Below the pieces are notes generated by a model, which ran no database searches, had not been told where the DNA came from, and saw nothing but the letters and a program-made list of their open reading frames with translations. Positions 9,649 through 18,923 of a stretch of 64,000 nt of DNA are shown piece by piece. The stretch is from positions 1-64,000 of the forward strand of contig NZ_JACPYU010000021.1 in assembly GCF_016195855.1 (NCBI RefSeq), given 5' to 3'. This stretch comes from Aquabacterium sp. GTDB taxonomy: Bacteria; Pseudomonadota; Gammaproteobacteria; Burkholderiales; Burkholderiaceae_C. Within the stretch, counting starts at the first letter, position 1. Every line of letters begins with the position of its first letter. A program made the translations under genes and the position numbers.

Positions 9649-12253
9649 CTGTCATGAATGGCGAAGAGCCGGTTGAAGGCGCAGCCTTGCTGTCGTCGTG
9701 CAGCAACTGGTAGCCAGGGATATTGTCCTTCAAGGCGCGCAGCGGGTTGGAGCCCAGGCTGATGCGCGACAGGCCGGCGAGTTCGAGCTGGAACATGATG
9801 CGCGTGCTGGCCTGGGCTCGGCCCACGGACACGCGCTCGGCCACCACGCGGCCAATCCAGCAGCCCGCATCGTATTCGACGCCCAGCAGCGAGTCGGTCA
9901 GGCGGCTGTCGCGCAGGCTGTAGCTCATGCGGCCCACGCTGTACCAGGTGCCACCACAGGCGTTGCTGTTGATGGCGCGTTTGCCGGTGAGGTTGAGCGG
10001 GTCGGCCACGGCCTGGTCACGCACCTGGGCGCTGGAGGGCACGGGGCCGGCCAGCGGCCATTGCCAGCCCAGGTCCAGCTGTTCGCTGGCCTCGCGGGTG
10101 TAGCGGTAGGCCGCACCCACGGTGCGCCAGGGCCCGGGCGAGTAACGCACACCCAGCAGGCCGCGCGACATGGCGTGGTTCTGGGCATTGAACTGCATGG
10201 AGCCGTCCAGGTTCCAGTGGGGGATCACCGAGGCCGAGCCCAGCAGCAGCAGGTCGGACAGGCGTTGCGTGATGGGCTCGGGCCCGTCCGGGTTGATGCG
10301 CTGGTCGGCCAGCAGCAGTTTTTGCACGACGCCCAGGCGCAGGGCTTCGTTGCCGGTGCGGTCGTCCAGCAGGCGCGAGGTCACGCCCACGGTGACCTGG
10401 TTGGCGTCGGAGATGCGGTCGCCGCCCGTGAAGGCGTTTTCGCTGTAGATGGCGTACTGGTTGAAGTCGCGTGGGGCGCTGTCAAACAGGGGCAGCAGGC
10501 TTTGATCGCTGTAGGGCGTGCGCACGTACTGGATGCGCGGCTCCAGGGTCTGGGTCAGGTCACGGTTGAACAGGTGGACGGGGCGTTCCATGGTCAGCCC
10601 CGAGTCCAGACTGAAGGTCGGCAGCACGCGTGTGGCGCTGCGGCTGCCGTTGGCCATGGCCTGGTCCAGGTCGTAGCTGGTGGCGTTGAGGCTGACCTTG
10701 GGCGTCAGGTTCAGGCCGCCCAGGTTGAAGGTCTGGCCCAGCTGGCCGACGGCATTGAGCCGGTTGCCGGTGGGCTTGGTGGTGTCCTGGTTGGTGAAGC
10801 GGTTGAATTCACCTTTCAGGGACCAGACCATGCCGGTGTCATTGCCGCTGCGGCTGCGCAGGCCCATCTGGGGCTCGCGGCGGTAAGGCGTGTCGATCCT
10901 GCTCAAGGCAGGGTCGGCCAGCGGGTCCAGGTCGCGCAGGGTCTGCCAGGTCTGCACGCCGCCGTACAGCGTGGTCTGGCTGTTGCCCAGGCCCCAGTTG
11001 CGCGCGTTCAGCTGGCGCTCGATGGTGGCGTGGCTGTCGTACAGACGCGGGGTCAGAGACGGCAGGCCGTGCGGGAAGTCCTTCCAGTAGTCGTCGTCCG
11101 ACACGCGCAGCCACTTCAGCTCGTAGTTGGTCTGCGCCAGCACATTGCCGTCGTTGAAGTTGCCCTTGTGCCCGAAGTCCACCAGGCCGCGCGAGCGCAT
11201 GGCCACGCGGTCATCGGGCAGGCCCACGACGCGCAGCGTGCCTTCATCTTGCGGGGTCAGGTAGCGGTACTCGGCATCCAGGCCCGCACCACGTCGCACG
11301 GACAGGGTGGGCGCCAGCGTCATGTCCTTGTCCGGCGCGATGTTCCAGTAATACGGTGCAGACAGCTCGAAGCCGCTCTTGCTGTCGAAGTCGAAGCTGG
11401 GCGGCAGCCAGCCGGACTTGCGCGCGTCATTGAGCGGGAAGGTCAAGGTGGGTGCGGCCAGGATGGGCACGCCCTTGAACCAGATCACCGCGCTGTCGGC
11501 CTTGCCTTCGTTCGCATCGAAGTCCAGGTAGATGCGGCTGGTCTTGAGTGACCAGTCTGGCTCGCCCGGGCTGCCGTCGGCCGTATTGGCCGGTGTGCAG
11601 CTGCTGTAGGTGGTCTTGGTGGCGCGCAGGCGGTTGGCACCCAGGAACTCGACCAGTTCGGCATCCCCACCGGCGCGGGTGCGTGCAAACCAGAAGTGCG
11701 GGCGGATGAACTCGCCCTCCAGGGTGTCGAGCTTGAGCATCAGCTCGGGCCCGCTGAAGATGTTGTTGTTGCGCGTGATGACGACGTGGCCCAGCGCGCG
11801 CGCGGTGTTGTCAGCTTGCGTGTGGGTGAGTTCGTCGGCGCGCACGGTGAGGTCGCCCTGGCGCAGGCGCACGGAGCCGGTGGCGCGGGTGCGCGTGCCG
11901 GACTCGCCTTCCAGGTTGTCGGCCTCGAAGAACAGGGGCAGCTTGCCGTTGTGCAGGTCGGCTTGCGGGGCCGGCAGCGTGAAGCTGAAGCGCAAGGGGG
12001 GCGCCAGCGTCGACGTGGGTATCGTGGGGGTGTCGGGGGCGGGGCCGGCCACGCTGAGGCCGCGGTCATCGGCCTGGACGAGGCCGGGCCAGCCGATCTG
12101 GGCCACGGCCAAGCCGGCGGCGACGGCGACAGGGGTCCAGCGCAGGCGCGGCGCGGCAAGGGCGGGGCGGCGGGGCATGGAGGAGGTGGGGCGGGCCAGT
12201 TGAGGAGTCACGGAGGAAGGGGCACAGAGGGCAGGGGTTGCCACGGAAGACAT
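9641..12253 (-). CDS. lptD: LPS-assembly outer-membrane protein LptD
   Basis: 870 residues. LptD forms the outer-membrane barrel that inserts lipopolysaccharide into the outer leaflet with LptE. An N-terminal OstA/LptA-like jellyroll lies at about residues 100-220 (FFEADNLEGESGTRTRATG, GDLTVRADELTHTQADN). The barrel includes the hallmark SGWLPPSFDFDSKSGFELSAPYYWNIAPD. Cysteines near SSCTPANT, NSNACGGTW and DAGCWIG could form the inter-domain disulphides known in the family. ATG 12253 adds about 25 residues before an alternative ATG at 12178 (MPRRPAL) that sits closer to the signal peptide; the shorter start is quite possible. It is transcribed divergently from the sugar kinase gene. Confidence 0.94.
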   Translation of the reverse strand: MSSVATPALCAPSSVTPQLARPTSSMPRRPALAAPRLRWTPVAVAAGLAVAQIGWPGLVQADDRGLSVAGPAPDTPTIPTSTLAPPLRFSFTLPAPQADLHNGKLPLFFEADNLEGESGTRTRATGSVRLRQGDLTVRADELTHTQADNTARALGHVVITRNNNIFSGPELMLKLDTLEGEFIRPHFWFARTRAGGDAELVEFLGANRLRATKTTYSSCTPANTADGSPGEPDWSLKTSRIYLDFDANEGKADSAVIWFKGVPILAAPTLTFPLNDARKSGWLPPSFDFDSKSGFELSAPYYWNIAPDKDMTLAPTLSVRRGAGLDAEYRYLTPQDEGTLRVVGLPDDRVAMRSRGLVDFGHKGNFNDGNVLAQTNYELKWLRVSDDDYWKDFPHGLPSLTPRLYDSHATIERQLNARNWGLGNSQTTLYGGVQTWQTLRDLDPLADPALSRIDTPYRREPQMGLRSRSGNDTGMVWSLKGEFNRFTNQDTTKPTGNRLNAVGQLGQTFNLGGLNLTPKVSLNATSYDLDQAMANGSRSATRVLPTFSLDSGLTMERPVHLFNRDLTQTLEPRIQYVRTPYSDQSLLPLFDSAPRDFNQYAIYSENAFTGGDRISDANQVTVGVTSRLLDDRTGNEALRLGVVQKLLLADQRINPDGPEPITQRLSDLLLLGSASVIPHWNLDGSMQFNAQNHAMSRGLLGVRYSPGPWRTVGAAYRYTREASEQLDLGWQWPLAGPVPSSAQVRDQAVADPLNLTGKRAINSNACGGTWYSVGRMSYSLRDSRLTDSLLGVEYDAGCWIGRVVAERVSVGRAQASTRIMFQLELAGLSRISLGSNPLRALKDNIPGYQLLHDDSKAAPSTGSSPFMTDD

Positions 12254-12375
12254 GTCGCAGTCGCAGTGAGGGGGGCTGCGGCATGGGCCTTCGTCACGGG
12301 GAGCCAGCCTTGCCTAAAATCGACGCATTATTTCATGTCGGCGCCGTTTGCCGACTTCCACGGATCAGTCCCCTC

Positions 12376-13485
12376 ATGACCACAGCTTCTTCTTCTGCCA
12401 TCCACTGGACCGACGAGGCCCGCCAGCAGGCATTTGCCGCCTGGCTGGCTTCGGTGGCGCCCGCGCACGGCCTCCAGCCCGAGACGGTGCGCTCGGCCAG
12501 CGCCGACGCCAGCTTCCGGCGCTATTTCCGGGTGGATGCGCTGAAAGAGGGGGGCAAGGGCAGCTTCATCATCATGGATGCCCCGCCCGACAAGGAAGAC
12601 TGCCGCCCCTTCGTGGCTGTGGACCGCTTGCTGGATGCCGGTGGTGTCAACGTGCCGCACATCCTGAGCTGGGACGAGCCCCAGGGCTTCATGCTGCTGA
12701 GCGACCTGGGCGAGCACACCTTGCTGGCCACCCTGGAGGCGACCGACTACGAGCACGCGCCCGGGTCTGCCAACCGTGCCCGCTATCAGGCCGCCATCGA
12801 TGAACTGGTGCGCCTGCAAGGCGTGGCGCAAGGCGAGGGTGCCCAGGCCATGCCGCCGTATGACGATGCCCTGCTGCAGCGCGAGCTGGACCTCTTCCCC
12901 GATTGGTACATCAGCAAGCTGCGCGGGCAGGTGCTGACCGAGCCGCAGCAAACCCAGCTGGCGCAGGCATTTGCCCTGATCAAGTCCCAGGTCTTGAGCC
13001 AGCCCACCGTGCTGGTGCACCGTGATTACCACTCGCGCAACCTCATGGCACACCCGGCCGACCCTCATGCCCGCCCTGGTGTGATCGATTTTCAGGATGC
13101 GGTATGGGGCCCGGTCACCTATGACCTGGTTTCGCTGCTGCGCGATGCCTACGTGATCTGGGACGAGGACATCCAGCTCGATTACGCCGTGCGCTACTGG
13201 GAACGCGCCCGCAAGGGGGGCCTACCCGTGCCGGCCGATTTCGGCGAGTTCTGGCGCGATTTTGAATGGATGGGCCTGCAGCGCCACCTCAAGGTGCTGG
13301 GCATTTTTGCCCGCCTGGCCCTGCGGGACGGCAAGCGCCAGTACCTGGACGACATCCCCCGTGTCTGGACTTACGCCCACCGCGTGGCCTCGCGCTACCA
13401 GGGCCTGGGCCCGCTGGCGCGCCTGCTGGAGCAGTGCGAGGCGGCCCACGGCGGCACCCAGACGCAGGTCGGATACACCTTCTGA
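12376..13485 (+). CDS. amgK: AmgK-like anomeric sugar kinase (aminoglycoside phosphotransferase fold)
   Basis: 369 residues of the APH/choline-kinase fold. The catalytic loop VLVHRDYHSRNLM is near residue 213 and the metal-binding VIDFQDAVWGP is near residue 236. Next to lptD, this family is normally AmgK, which phosphorylates N-acetylmuramate or N-acetylglucosamine at C1 for peptidoglycan recycling. That identity is taken from context plus family. The usual partner murU (uridylyltransferase) is not adjacent; an RNA helicase gene follows instead. ATG 12376 is preferred because the core (ARQQAFAAWLASV) begins shortly after it; longer in-frame starts run into the lptD promoter region. Confidence 0.82.
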   Translation: MTTASSSAIHWTDEARQQAFAAWLASVAPAHGLQPETVRSASADASFRRYFRVDALKEGGKGSFIIMDAPPDKEDCRPFVAVDRLLDAGGVNVPHILSWDEPQGFMLLSDLGEHTLLATLEATDYEHAPGSANRARYQAAIDELVRLQGVAQGEGAQAMPPYDDALLQRELDLFPDWYISKLRGQVLTEPQQTQLAQAFALIKSQVLSQPTVLVHRDYHSRNLMAHPADPHARPGVIDFQDAVWGPVTYDLVSLLRDAYVIWDEDIQLDYAVRYWERARKGGLPVPADFGEFWRDFEWMGLQRHLKVLGIFARLALRDGKRQYLDDIPRVWTYAHRVASRYQGLGPLARLLEQCEAAHGGTQTQVGYTF

Positions 13486-13514
13486 TTCTTCCCCCTTAAT
13501 TAAATTGCGCAAAA

Positions 13515-15128
13515 ATGCAGCAACAGGCGGATAATCCGCTACCGATGAATTCGAATACCTCCCTTGCGGCTGAACTTGCCGATATCGCCGCCGTCCTGCC
13601 AGACGCCACGCCCGAAGACCTTCCAGCGCGGTTCGACACCTTGCCGCTGGATCCCAAACTGCTGCGGGCCATCGACTACCCGACGATGACGCCGATCCAG
13701 GCCAAGGCCATCCCCTTGGTGCTGGCCGGCCGTGACGTCATGGGCGCCGCGCAGACCGGCACCGGCAAGACCGCCGCCTTCTCCATCCCGCTGCTTCAGA
13801 AAATGATGAAGCACGAGAACGCCAGCATGTCGCCGGCCCGCCACCCCGTGCGTGCCATCGTGCTGGCGCCCACGCGTGAGCTGGCCGTGCAGGTGGCGGA
13901 CAACGTCAAGAAGTACGCGAGCAAATCCAATCTGCGTTCGGCCGTCGTGTTCGGCGGCATGAACATGAAAGAGCAGACGCTGGAGCTCAAGGCCGGCGTC
14001 GAGGTGCTGATCGCCACCCCGGGTCGCCTGATCGACCACATCGAAGCCAAGAATTGCAACCTCTCGCAAGTCGAGTACGTGGTGCTGGACGAGGCCGACC
14101 GCATGCTGGACATCGGCTTCCTGCCGGACCTGCAGCGCATCCTGAGCTACCTGCCCAAGCAGCGCCAGACCCTGCTGTTCTCGGCCACCTTCTCGCCCGA
14201 GATCAAGAAGCTGGCGCAAAGCTATCTGCAGAACCCGATCCTGGTCGAAGTGGCCCGCCCCAACCAGACGGCCACCAACGTCGAGCAGCGTTTCTACAAG
14301 GTCGATGACGACGCCAAGCGCCACGTGATCCGCCAGATCCTGCGCGACCGCGGCATCACGCAAAGCATCGTCTTCGTGAACTCCAAGCTGGGCGCCGCCC
14401 GCCTGGCGCGCACGTTCGAGCGCGATGGCCTGCGCACCACGGCCCTGCACGGCGACAAATCGCAAGAAGAGCGCATGAAGGCCCTGGCTGCCTTCAAGTC
14501 CGGCGAGATGGACCTGCTGGTGGCCACCGACGTGGCCGCGCGCGGCATCGACATCGCGGCCCTGCCTGCGGTGTTCAACTTCGACATCCCCTTCAACGCC
14601 GAAGACTATGTGCACCGCATTGGCCGTACCGGTCGTGCTGGCGCCAGCGGTCTGGCCGTGTCCCTGGTGACGGGCTCGGATGCTCGCCTGATGGCCGACA
14701 TCGAGAAGCTGATCAAGAAGAAGATCGATGTCGAGCCTTTCGAGCTCGAGGGCGGTCGTGGTGGTGACCGTGGTGGTGACCGTGGCGGTGAACGTGGCGG
14801 TGAACGTGGTGCTTACCGCCGTGAACGCCGCAGCGAGGATGGGGACGCGCGCTCTGATGTGGGTGCAGCACCTTCATCGGGTGGCCGTGAGCCGCGTGAA
14901 GCACGCGAGCACCGCGAGCCTTCGCGCTCGATGCGCCCCGCACCGCGTCGCCCGTCCGACCCCTTCTTCGACAAGCCTTACGAGCCTGATCCGTCTGCCG
15001 ACCCGGTCTGGGAAGACAAGACGGCCGCGGCAACGCCCTCCAGCAGTGGCACGGGCCTGTCGCGCTTCATCAAGCCCAAGCGCAAGGTCGCGGCCTTGCT
15101 GGGTGGTTCGGGCACGACGCGTCGTTAA
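13515..15128 (+). CDS. DEAD-box ATP-dependent RNA helicase, RhlE type
   Basis: 537 residues. The helicase core has a Q-motif (YPTMTPIQAKAIP), motif I AQTGTGKTAAF, Ia PTRELAVQ, II LDEADRMLD, III FSATFSPEI, V ATDVAARGIDI and VI HRIGRTGRAG. A tail from about residue 405 holds tandem GGDR/GGER units, then a Ser/Arg/Glu-rich low-complexity region and a basic KPKRKVAALLGG end. Such tails bind RNA non-specifically. Two starts are possible: ATG 13515 (used here) and ATG 13545; neither has a clear ribosome-binding site. Likely roles are ribosome assembly or RNA turnover, by family. Confidence 0.92.
   Translation: MQQQADNPLPMNSNTSLAAELADIAAVLPDATPEDLPARFDTLPLDPKLLRAIDYPTMTPIQAKAIPLVLAGRDVMGAAQTGTGKTAAFSIPLLQKMMKHENASMSPARHPVRAIVLAPTRELAVQVADNVKKYASKSNLRSAVVFGGMNMKEQTLELKAGVEVLIATPGRLIDHIEAKNCNLSQVEYVVLDEADRMLDIGFLPDLQRILSYLPKQRQTLLFSATFSPEIKKLAQSYLQNPILVEVARPNQTATNVEQRFYKVDDDAKRHVIRQILRDRGITQSIVFVNSKLGAARLARTFERDGLRTTALHGDKSQEERMKALAAFKSGEMDLLVATDVAARGIDIAALPAVFNFDIPFNAEDYVHRIGRTGRAGASGLAVSLVTGSDARLMADIEKLIKKKIDVEPFELEGGRGGDRGGDRGGERGGERGAYRRERRSEDGDARSDVGAAPSSGGREPREAREHREPSRSMRPAPRRPSDPFFDKPYEPDPSADPVWEDKTAAATPSSSGTGLSRFIKPKRKVAALLGGSGTTRR
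14757..14804 (+). repeat. 12-bp tandem repeat, four copies, in the helicase tail
   Basis: Four back-to-back 12-bp units: CGTGGTGGTGAC twice, then CGTGGCGGTGAA twice. They encode four RGGD/RGGE peptide repeats. Copies 1-2 and 3-4 are identical within each pair, which suggests recent duplication or slippage. A partial fifth unit follows. Confidence 0.9.
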
Positions 15129-15228
15129 GTCACATTGGTGGCCCAACCCGGCCGCCAGACCTCGCCGCGAAGGTTGGCCTCGTCAAGGCTTTGCGGTTCA
15201 GCGCGATCAGCGGGCCGCCCGTTCAGGC

Positions 15229-16206
15229 TCAGGCCGCTGCCTGCTGGCCGCCGTTGGCCACGGCCACGGTGATGCTGTTGACGGCAGCCAGCCGCTGCTG
15301 ACGCCACACCGAAGGCGAGGCGCCGTATTCGCGCTTGAAGGCCTGGCTGAATGCCGCCTCGGACGAATATCCCACCAGATCGGCGATCTTGCTGATCGAC
15401 AAACCCGACCCGCTCAACTGCCTGGCTGCCAGCCGCATGCGGTGGCGCGTCAGGTAGGTCAAAGGGGGCTCGCCCAGCGTCTGGGTGAAGCGGTCGGCAA
15501 AGGCCGAGCGTGACAGGCAGGCCTGTTGCGCCAGCTCCGGCACCGTCCAGTTGCGGCGCGGGTCGCGGTGCATGTGGGCCAGCGCATTGGACAAGGCGCG
15601 GTCCTTGAGGGCGGCCAGCCAGTTGCCCGAGCCCTCCGGCACGGACTCGACATAGTCCCGGATGCACTCCATGAAGAGGATGTCACCCAGGCGGTTGATG
15701 ATGGCCTGCTGGGCCGGGCGTGGGGCTGCGACTTCCTGAGCCAGGAACTGCAGGCCGATGGCCAGCCACAAGGGCGGCGCTTCGCCCAGGCCACGCACAT
15801 GCATCAAGGCGGGCAGGGCGGCAATCAGTGGTGCGGCCATGTCCACGTCAAAACGGGCGTGCCCGCTGATCAGGTCGCATTTGGGCTCGCCTTGCCCACC
15901 GTGCCGCTGGGGCTCCAGCTCGGACTCGGCCATATGGGGCAGCAGGTCTTGCGCCACGGCCATGGTCTGGGGCTTGTCCTGGATCTGATGCTTGCCGCCG
16001 GCCGGCAGCACGATCAGGTCACCGGTCTGCACCAGCACGGGCTCTTCGCCCTCGCGCAGCAACCAGGCCTGTCCGCTGGTGACCATGTGGAAAGCCGCCA
16101 GGCCGGGTGTTGCCAGACGCCACGCCCAAGGTGTCGAGTTGTGCGTGGACGCGAACACGACACCGTCAAAGTGCATGTCGTCCAAAATCAGGCTGAGGCT
16201 ATCCAT
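15229..16206 (-). CDS. AraC-family transcriptional regulator with cupin sensor domain
   Basis: 325 residues. The N-terminal half is a cupin-like ligand-sensing domain (AFHMVTSGQAWLL, GDLIVLPAGGKHQI), similar to the Cupin_6 type. The C-terminal AraC domain has two helix-turn-helix units, about residues 215-310: WTVPELAQQACLSRSAFADRF and ISKIADLVGYSSEAAFSQAFKREYG. It is transcribed divergently from alkB with 207 bases between the starts, so it is the obvious candidate regulator of the alkane hydroxylase gene. The inducer is unknown. The gene is convergent with the helicase gene. Confidence 0.88.
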   Translation of the reverse strand: MDSLSLILDDMHFDGVVFASTHNSTPWAWRLATPGLAAFHMVTSGQAWLLREGEEPVLVQTGDLIVLPAGGKHQIQDKPQTMAVAQDLLPHMAESELEPQRHGGQGEPKCDLISGHARFDVDMAAPLIAALPALMHVRGLGEAPPLWLAIGLQFLAQEVAAPRPAQQAIINRLGDILFMECIRDYVESVPEGSGNWLAALKDRALSNALAHMHRDPRRNWTVPELAQQACLSRSAFADRFTQTLGEPPLTYLTRHRMRLAARQLSGSGLSISKIADLVGYSSEAAFSQAFKREYGASPSVWRQQRLAAVNSITVAVANGGQQAAA

Positions 16207-16413
16207 ATTTGCTCAGGATGCCATGAAAGGCCAGTCATGGCCGTTGCCGAAAATCCGTGGTTCAGGTGTCAAACGCCGGGAATGTGCGTTCTTTGACAAA
16301 CCTCGGGTAAACACGGATTGGGGTGCGGCGTATCGCGATGGTCGAACGGTCTTTTGCCCCTTCCTGATCCATGTCAAATTCAAGACACTGGCTGCACTTG
16401 AAGGAGATTGAAC

Positions 16414-17601
16414 ATGTCCAACGCCAGCATCATGGCCCCCGTACAGAAATGGGCCGACCCGAAACGATACCTGTGGCTGCTCGGGCCGGCCGTGCCCCTG
16501 ATCGGCATCGTCATGCTGGGGGTGTTCATGCAGACCAAGGCCGTGTGGACCTTGTGGTTCGTGGTGGGCCTGGTGCACGTGATCCTGCCGATGCTGGACT
16601 GGCTCTTTGGCGAGGACGCCGAGAACCCGCCCGACAGCGCCCTGCAAGGCCTGGAAAACGACCGCTACTACAGCTGGGTGCTGTACGCCTTCGTGCCGCT
16701 GCAACTGGCCGTGACCGTGTTTGGAGCCTGGCTGGCCGTCACCTCCGATCTGCCCTGGTACCACCTGGTTGGCCTGGCGCTCAGCGTGGGCATGGTCAAC
16801 GGCATCGCCATCAACACGGCGCATGAGCTGGGCCACAAGAAGTCCAAGTTCGACCGATGGATGGCCCGCATCTCGCTGGCGCCCACGTTCTACGGCCACT
16901 TCTATGTCGAGCACAACCGCGGCCACCACAAGAACGTGGCCACGCCGGAGGACCCCGCCAGCTCGCGCTTTGGCGAATCTTTCTGGGTCTTCCTGCCCCG
17001 CACCGTGTTCGGTAGCCTGCGTTCGGCCTGGCACCTCGAAGCCGAGCGCCTGGCTCGCCAAGGCAAGGGCGTGTGGAGCCTGGACAACGAGAACCTGCAG
17101 TCCTGGGGCATGTCGGTTGTGCTGTTCGCGGTGGTGCTGGCCGTGCTGGGCTGGGCTGCCTTGCCTTTCCTGATCATCCAGGCCATCTATGGCTTCCATC
17201 TGCTGGAGGTGGTGAACTACCTGGAGCACTATGGCCTGTGCCGCCGCAAGAAGGCCGATGGCCGTTATGAGCGCTGCGAGCCCGAGCACTCGTGGAACAG
17301 CAACCACATGGTGACCAACCTGTTCCTGTACCACCTGCAGCGCCACAGCGATCACCACGCCAACCCGACCCGCAAGTACCAGGCCCTGCGCCACTTCGAG
17401 CACAGCCCTCAGCTGCCCTCTGGTTACGCCGGCATGATCACCCTGGCTTACTTCCCGCCCATCTGGTATGCGCTGATGAACAAGCGTGTGTTGGCCCACT
17501 ACAAGGGTGACATGAGCCGCATCAACATGTACGAGCCCCGTCGCGCCGAGCTGACGGCCCGTTATGCCGAGCAGGCGCGTGAACTGGCGCGCCAGGCCTG
17601 A
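16414..17601 (+). CDS. alkB: Alkane 1-monooxygenase AlkB
   Basis: 395 residues. AlkB is an integral inner-membrane di-iron enzyme that hydroxylates the terminal carbon of medium-chain n-alkanes with O2 and electrons from rubredoxin. All four histidine signatures are present: HELGHKK near residue 137, HNRGHHKN near 167, NYLEHYGL near 268 and LQRHSDHHAN near 308. Six hydrophobic segments fit the family topology. ATG 16414 has a strong AAGGAG site seven bases upstream. The rubredoxin gene follows after 65 bases. The divergent AraC regulator suggests substrate-induced expression. Confidence 0.95.
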   Translation: MSNASIMAPVQKWADPKRYLWLLGPAVPLIGIVMLGVFMQTKAVWTLWFVVGLVHVILPMLDWLFGEDAENPPDSALQGLENDRYYSWVLYAFVPLQLAVTVFGAWLAVTSDLPWYHLVGLALSVGMVNGIAINTAHELGHKKSKFDRWMARISLAPTFYGHFYVEHNRGHHKNVATPEDPASSRFGESFWVFLPRTVFGSLRSAWHLEAERLARQGKGVWSLDNENLQSWGMSVVLFAVVLAVLGWAALPFLIIQAIYGFHLLEVVNYLEHYGLCRRKKADGRYERCEPEHSWNSNHMVTNLFLYHLQRHSDHHANPTRKYQALRHFEHSPQLPSGYAGMITLAYFPPIWYALMNKRVLAHYKGDMSRINMYEPRRAELTARYAEQARELARQA

Positions 17602-17666
17602 TCTGATAGAAAAGCAGCTGGCGCCAGAATAGATCAACAGGCGCCGGCCACCGAGGAGACATTTTG

Positions 17667-17834
17667 ATGAAATACCGCTGCCCGAACTGCGGATACGTGT
17701 ACGACGAAACCAAGGGCGAGCCCCATGAGGGCTTCAAGCCCGGCACCCCCTGGACGCTGATCCCCGACGACTGGGCCTGCCCCGAGTGCGCCGTGCGCGA
17801 CAAGGTGGACTTCGAAGCCGAAGAGGCGGCCTGA
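17667..17834 (+). CDS. rubA: Rubredoxin, electron donor to AlkB
   Basis: A 55-residue rubredoxin. The two iron-binding CxxC pairs are CPNCGYVYDE near residue 5 and CPECAV near residue 38, with the typical PGTPWTLIPDDW between them. It carries one electron from a NADH-dependent rubredoxin reductase to AlkB. A GAGGAG ribosome-binding site lies eight bases upstream of ATG 17667. It is the second gene of an alkB-rubredoxin unit. No rubredoxin reductase gene is in the window. Confidence 0.95.
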   Translation: MKYRCPNCGYVYDETKGEPHEGFKPGTPWTLIPDDWACPECAVRDKVDFEAEEAA

Positions 17835-17901
17835 TGGCCCTGGGCGCTGCGGCGTCCTTGCCACGCGCTACAGTGGGGGCTGCTGAAACTGGCCGCCCAC
17901 C

Positions 17902-18573
17902 ATGTCCCGCGACGAATTCCCTTTGACCCTGCCCCCTGATGAAGCCGACCCTGCTGTGTCGGCTTCTGGCGTTTCGGCGCCAGAGGGGGGCGAGCCGCAA
18001 CGGCATGGTCTGCAGGATCAGGCCTTTCTGAGCGCCTTGCGCACCCAGATGATCAAGTTTGCCCAGTTGCATCTGGGGGATCGCCACCTGGCAGAGGATG
18101 CGGTGCAGGAGGCCCTGGCCGGCGCCTGGAGCGGCGCGCAGCGCTTTGGCGGGCGTGCGGCCATCAAGACCTGGGTGTTCGCCATCCTCAAGAACAAGGT
18201 GGCCGACCTGCTGCGCCACAAGCAGCGCATGGTGGACGCCAGCAGCCTCATGAAAGACGACGAAGAGCAGGCCATGTCGGACCTGTTCGACGAGCGTGGC
18301 CACTGGCTGCAAGACAGCAAGCCCACCGCCTGGCATTGCCCCGAAGCCAGCCTGGAGCAGCAGCAGTTCTGGGCCGTGCTGGAAGTCTGCCTGGACGGCA
18401 TGCCGCCTGCGCAGGCCCGCGTGTTCATGATGCGCGAGTTCATGGGCTTCGAGTCCGACGAGATCTGCAGCACCGTGAACGTCAGCAGCAGCAACCTGTT
18501 TGTGCTCTTGCACCGTGCCCGACTGCGCCTGCGCGAGTGCCTGAACCAGCGCTGGTTTGCGCAGGCCGCCTGA
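17902..18573 (+). CDS. ECF-type RNA polymerase sigma factor
   Basis: 223 residues. Region 2 runs from about residue 45 (LRTQMIKFAQLHLGDRHLAEDAVQEAL) through the -10 recognition helix (KTWVFAILKNKVADLLRHK). Region 4 is near residues 155-215 (QARVFMMREFMGFESDEICSTVNVSSSNLFVLLHRARLRLRECL). A 40-residue acidic/Pro-rich leader precedes region 2. Region 3 is absent, as in ECF sigma factors. The next gene encodes a small zinc-finger protein with the look of an anti-sigma factor, and a DoxX protein follows. The stimulus is unknown. The start codon is supported only by a weak upstream ribosome-binding site. Confidence 0.88.
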   Translation: MSRDEFPLTLPPDEADPAVSASGVSAPEGGEPQRHGLQDQAFLSALRTQMIKFAQLHLGDRHLAEDAVQEALAGAWSGAQRFGGRAAIKTWVFAILKNKVADLLRHKQRMVDASSLMKDDEEQAMSDLFDERGHWLQDSKPTAWHCPEASLEQQQFWAVLEVCLDGMPPAQARVFMMREFMGFESDEICSTVNVSSSNLFVLLHRARLRLRECLNQRWFAQAA

Positions 18574-18592
18574 AGTTGAGGAGCACCCCAAG

Positions 18593-18832
18593 ATGTTGAA
18601 ACTCAACTGCGAACAAGCCACCCGCATGATGTCCGAGTCGCAGGAGCGCAAGCTGGGCACCACCGAGCGCACGGTCTTGCGCATGCACACCTGGATCTGC
18701 TCGGGGTGCCGCAACTTTGGCGGCCAACTGGGTTTCATCCGCCAGGCCATGAAGGGCTTCGCGGCGCACGCGGACGATGGTGACGATGCGGCAGGCGGTG
18801 GGGGCAAGCGCCCGCCGCCCGGTGGCGTTTAA
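18593..18832 (+). CDS. Small zinc-finger protein, probable anti-sigma factor (zf-HC2 type)
   Basis: 79 residues. The core has the pattern C-x(n)-H-x3-C-x2-C (NCEQATRMMSES, then HTWICSGCRNF), typical of zinc-binding anti-sigma domains that mask ECF sigma factors. The Gly/Pro-rich tail carries no membrane segment, so this would be a soluble regulator rather than a membrane-anchored one. A GAGGAG site precedes ATG 18593, and the gene starts 19 bases after the sigma factor stop. Pairing with the upstream sigma factor is inferred from position. Confidence 0.75.
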   Translation: MLKLNCEQATRMMSESQERKLGTTERTVLRMHTWICSGCRNFGGQLGFIRQAMKGFAAHADDGDDAAGGGGKRPPPGGV

Positions 18833-18923
18833 GCGGGGTATGCGCCATGGGGCGCGCGTGGTGTAAGAAACCGCCGCTGGCGTCGACCAATGGACATCTG
18901 TGCCACTTTTCGAGGCTTGCACC

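Noticed and set aside
16408-16413. TTG as an alkB start giving two extra residues
   Set aside because: The ATG at 16414 has the AAGGAG site at the proper distance; the TTG lies almost on top of it.
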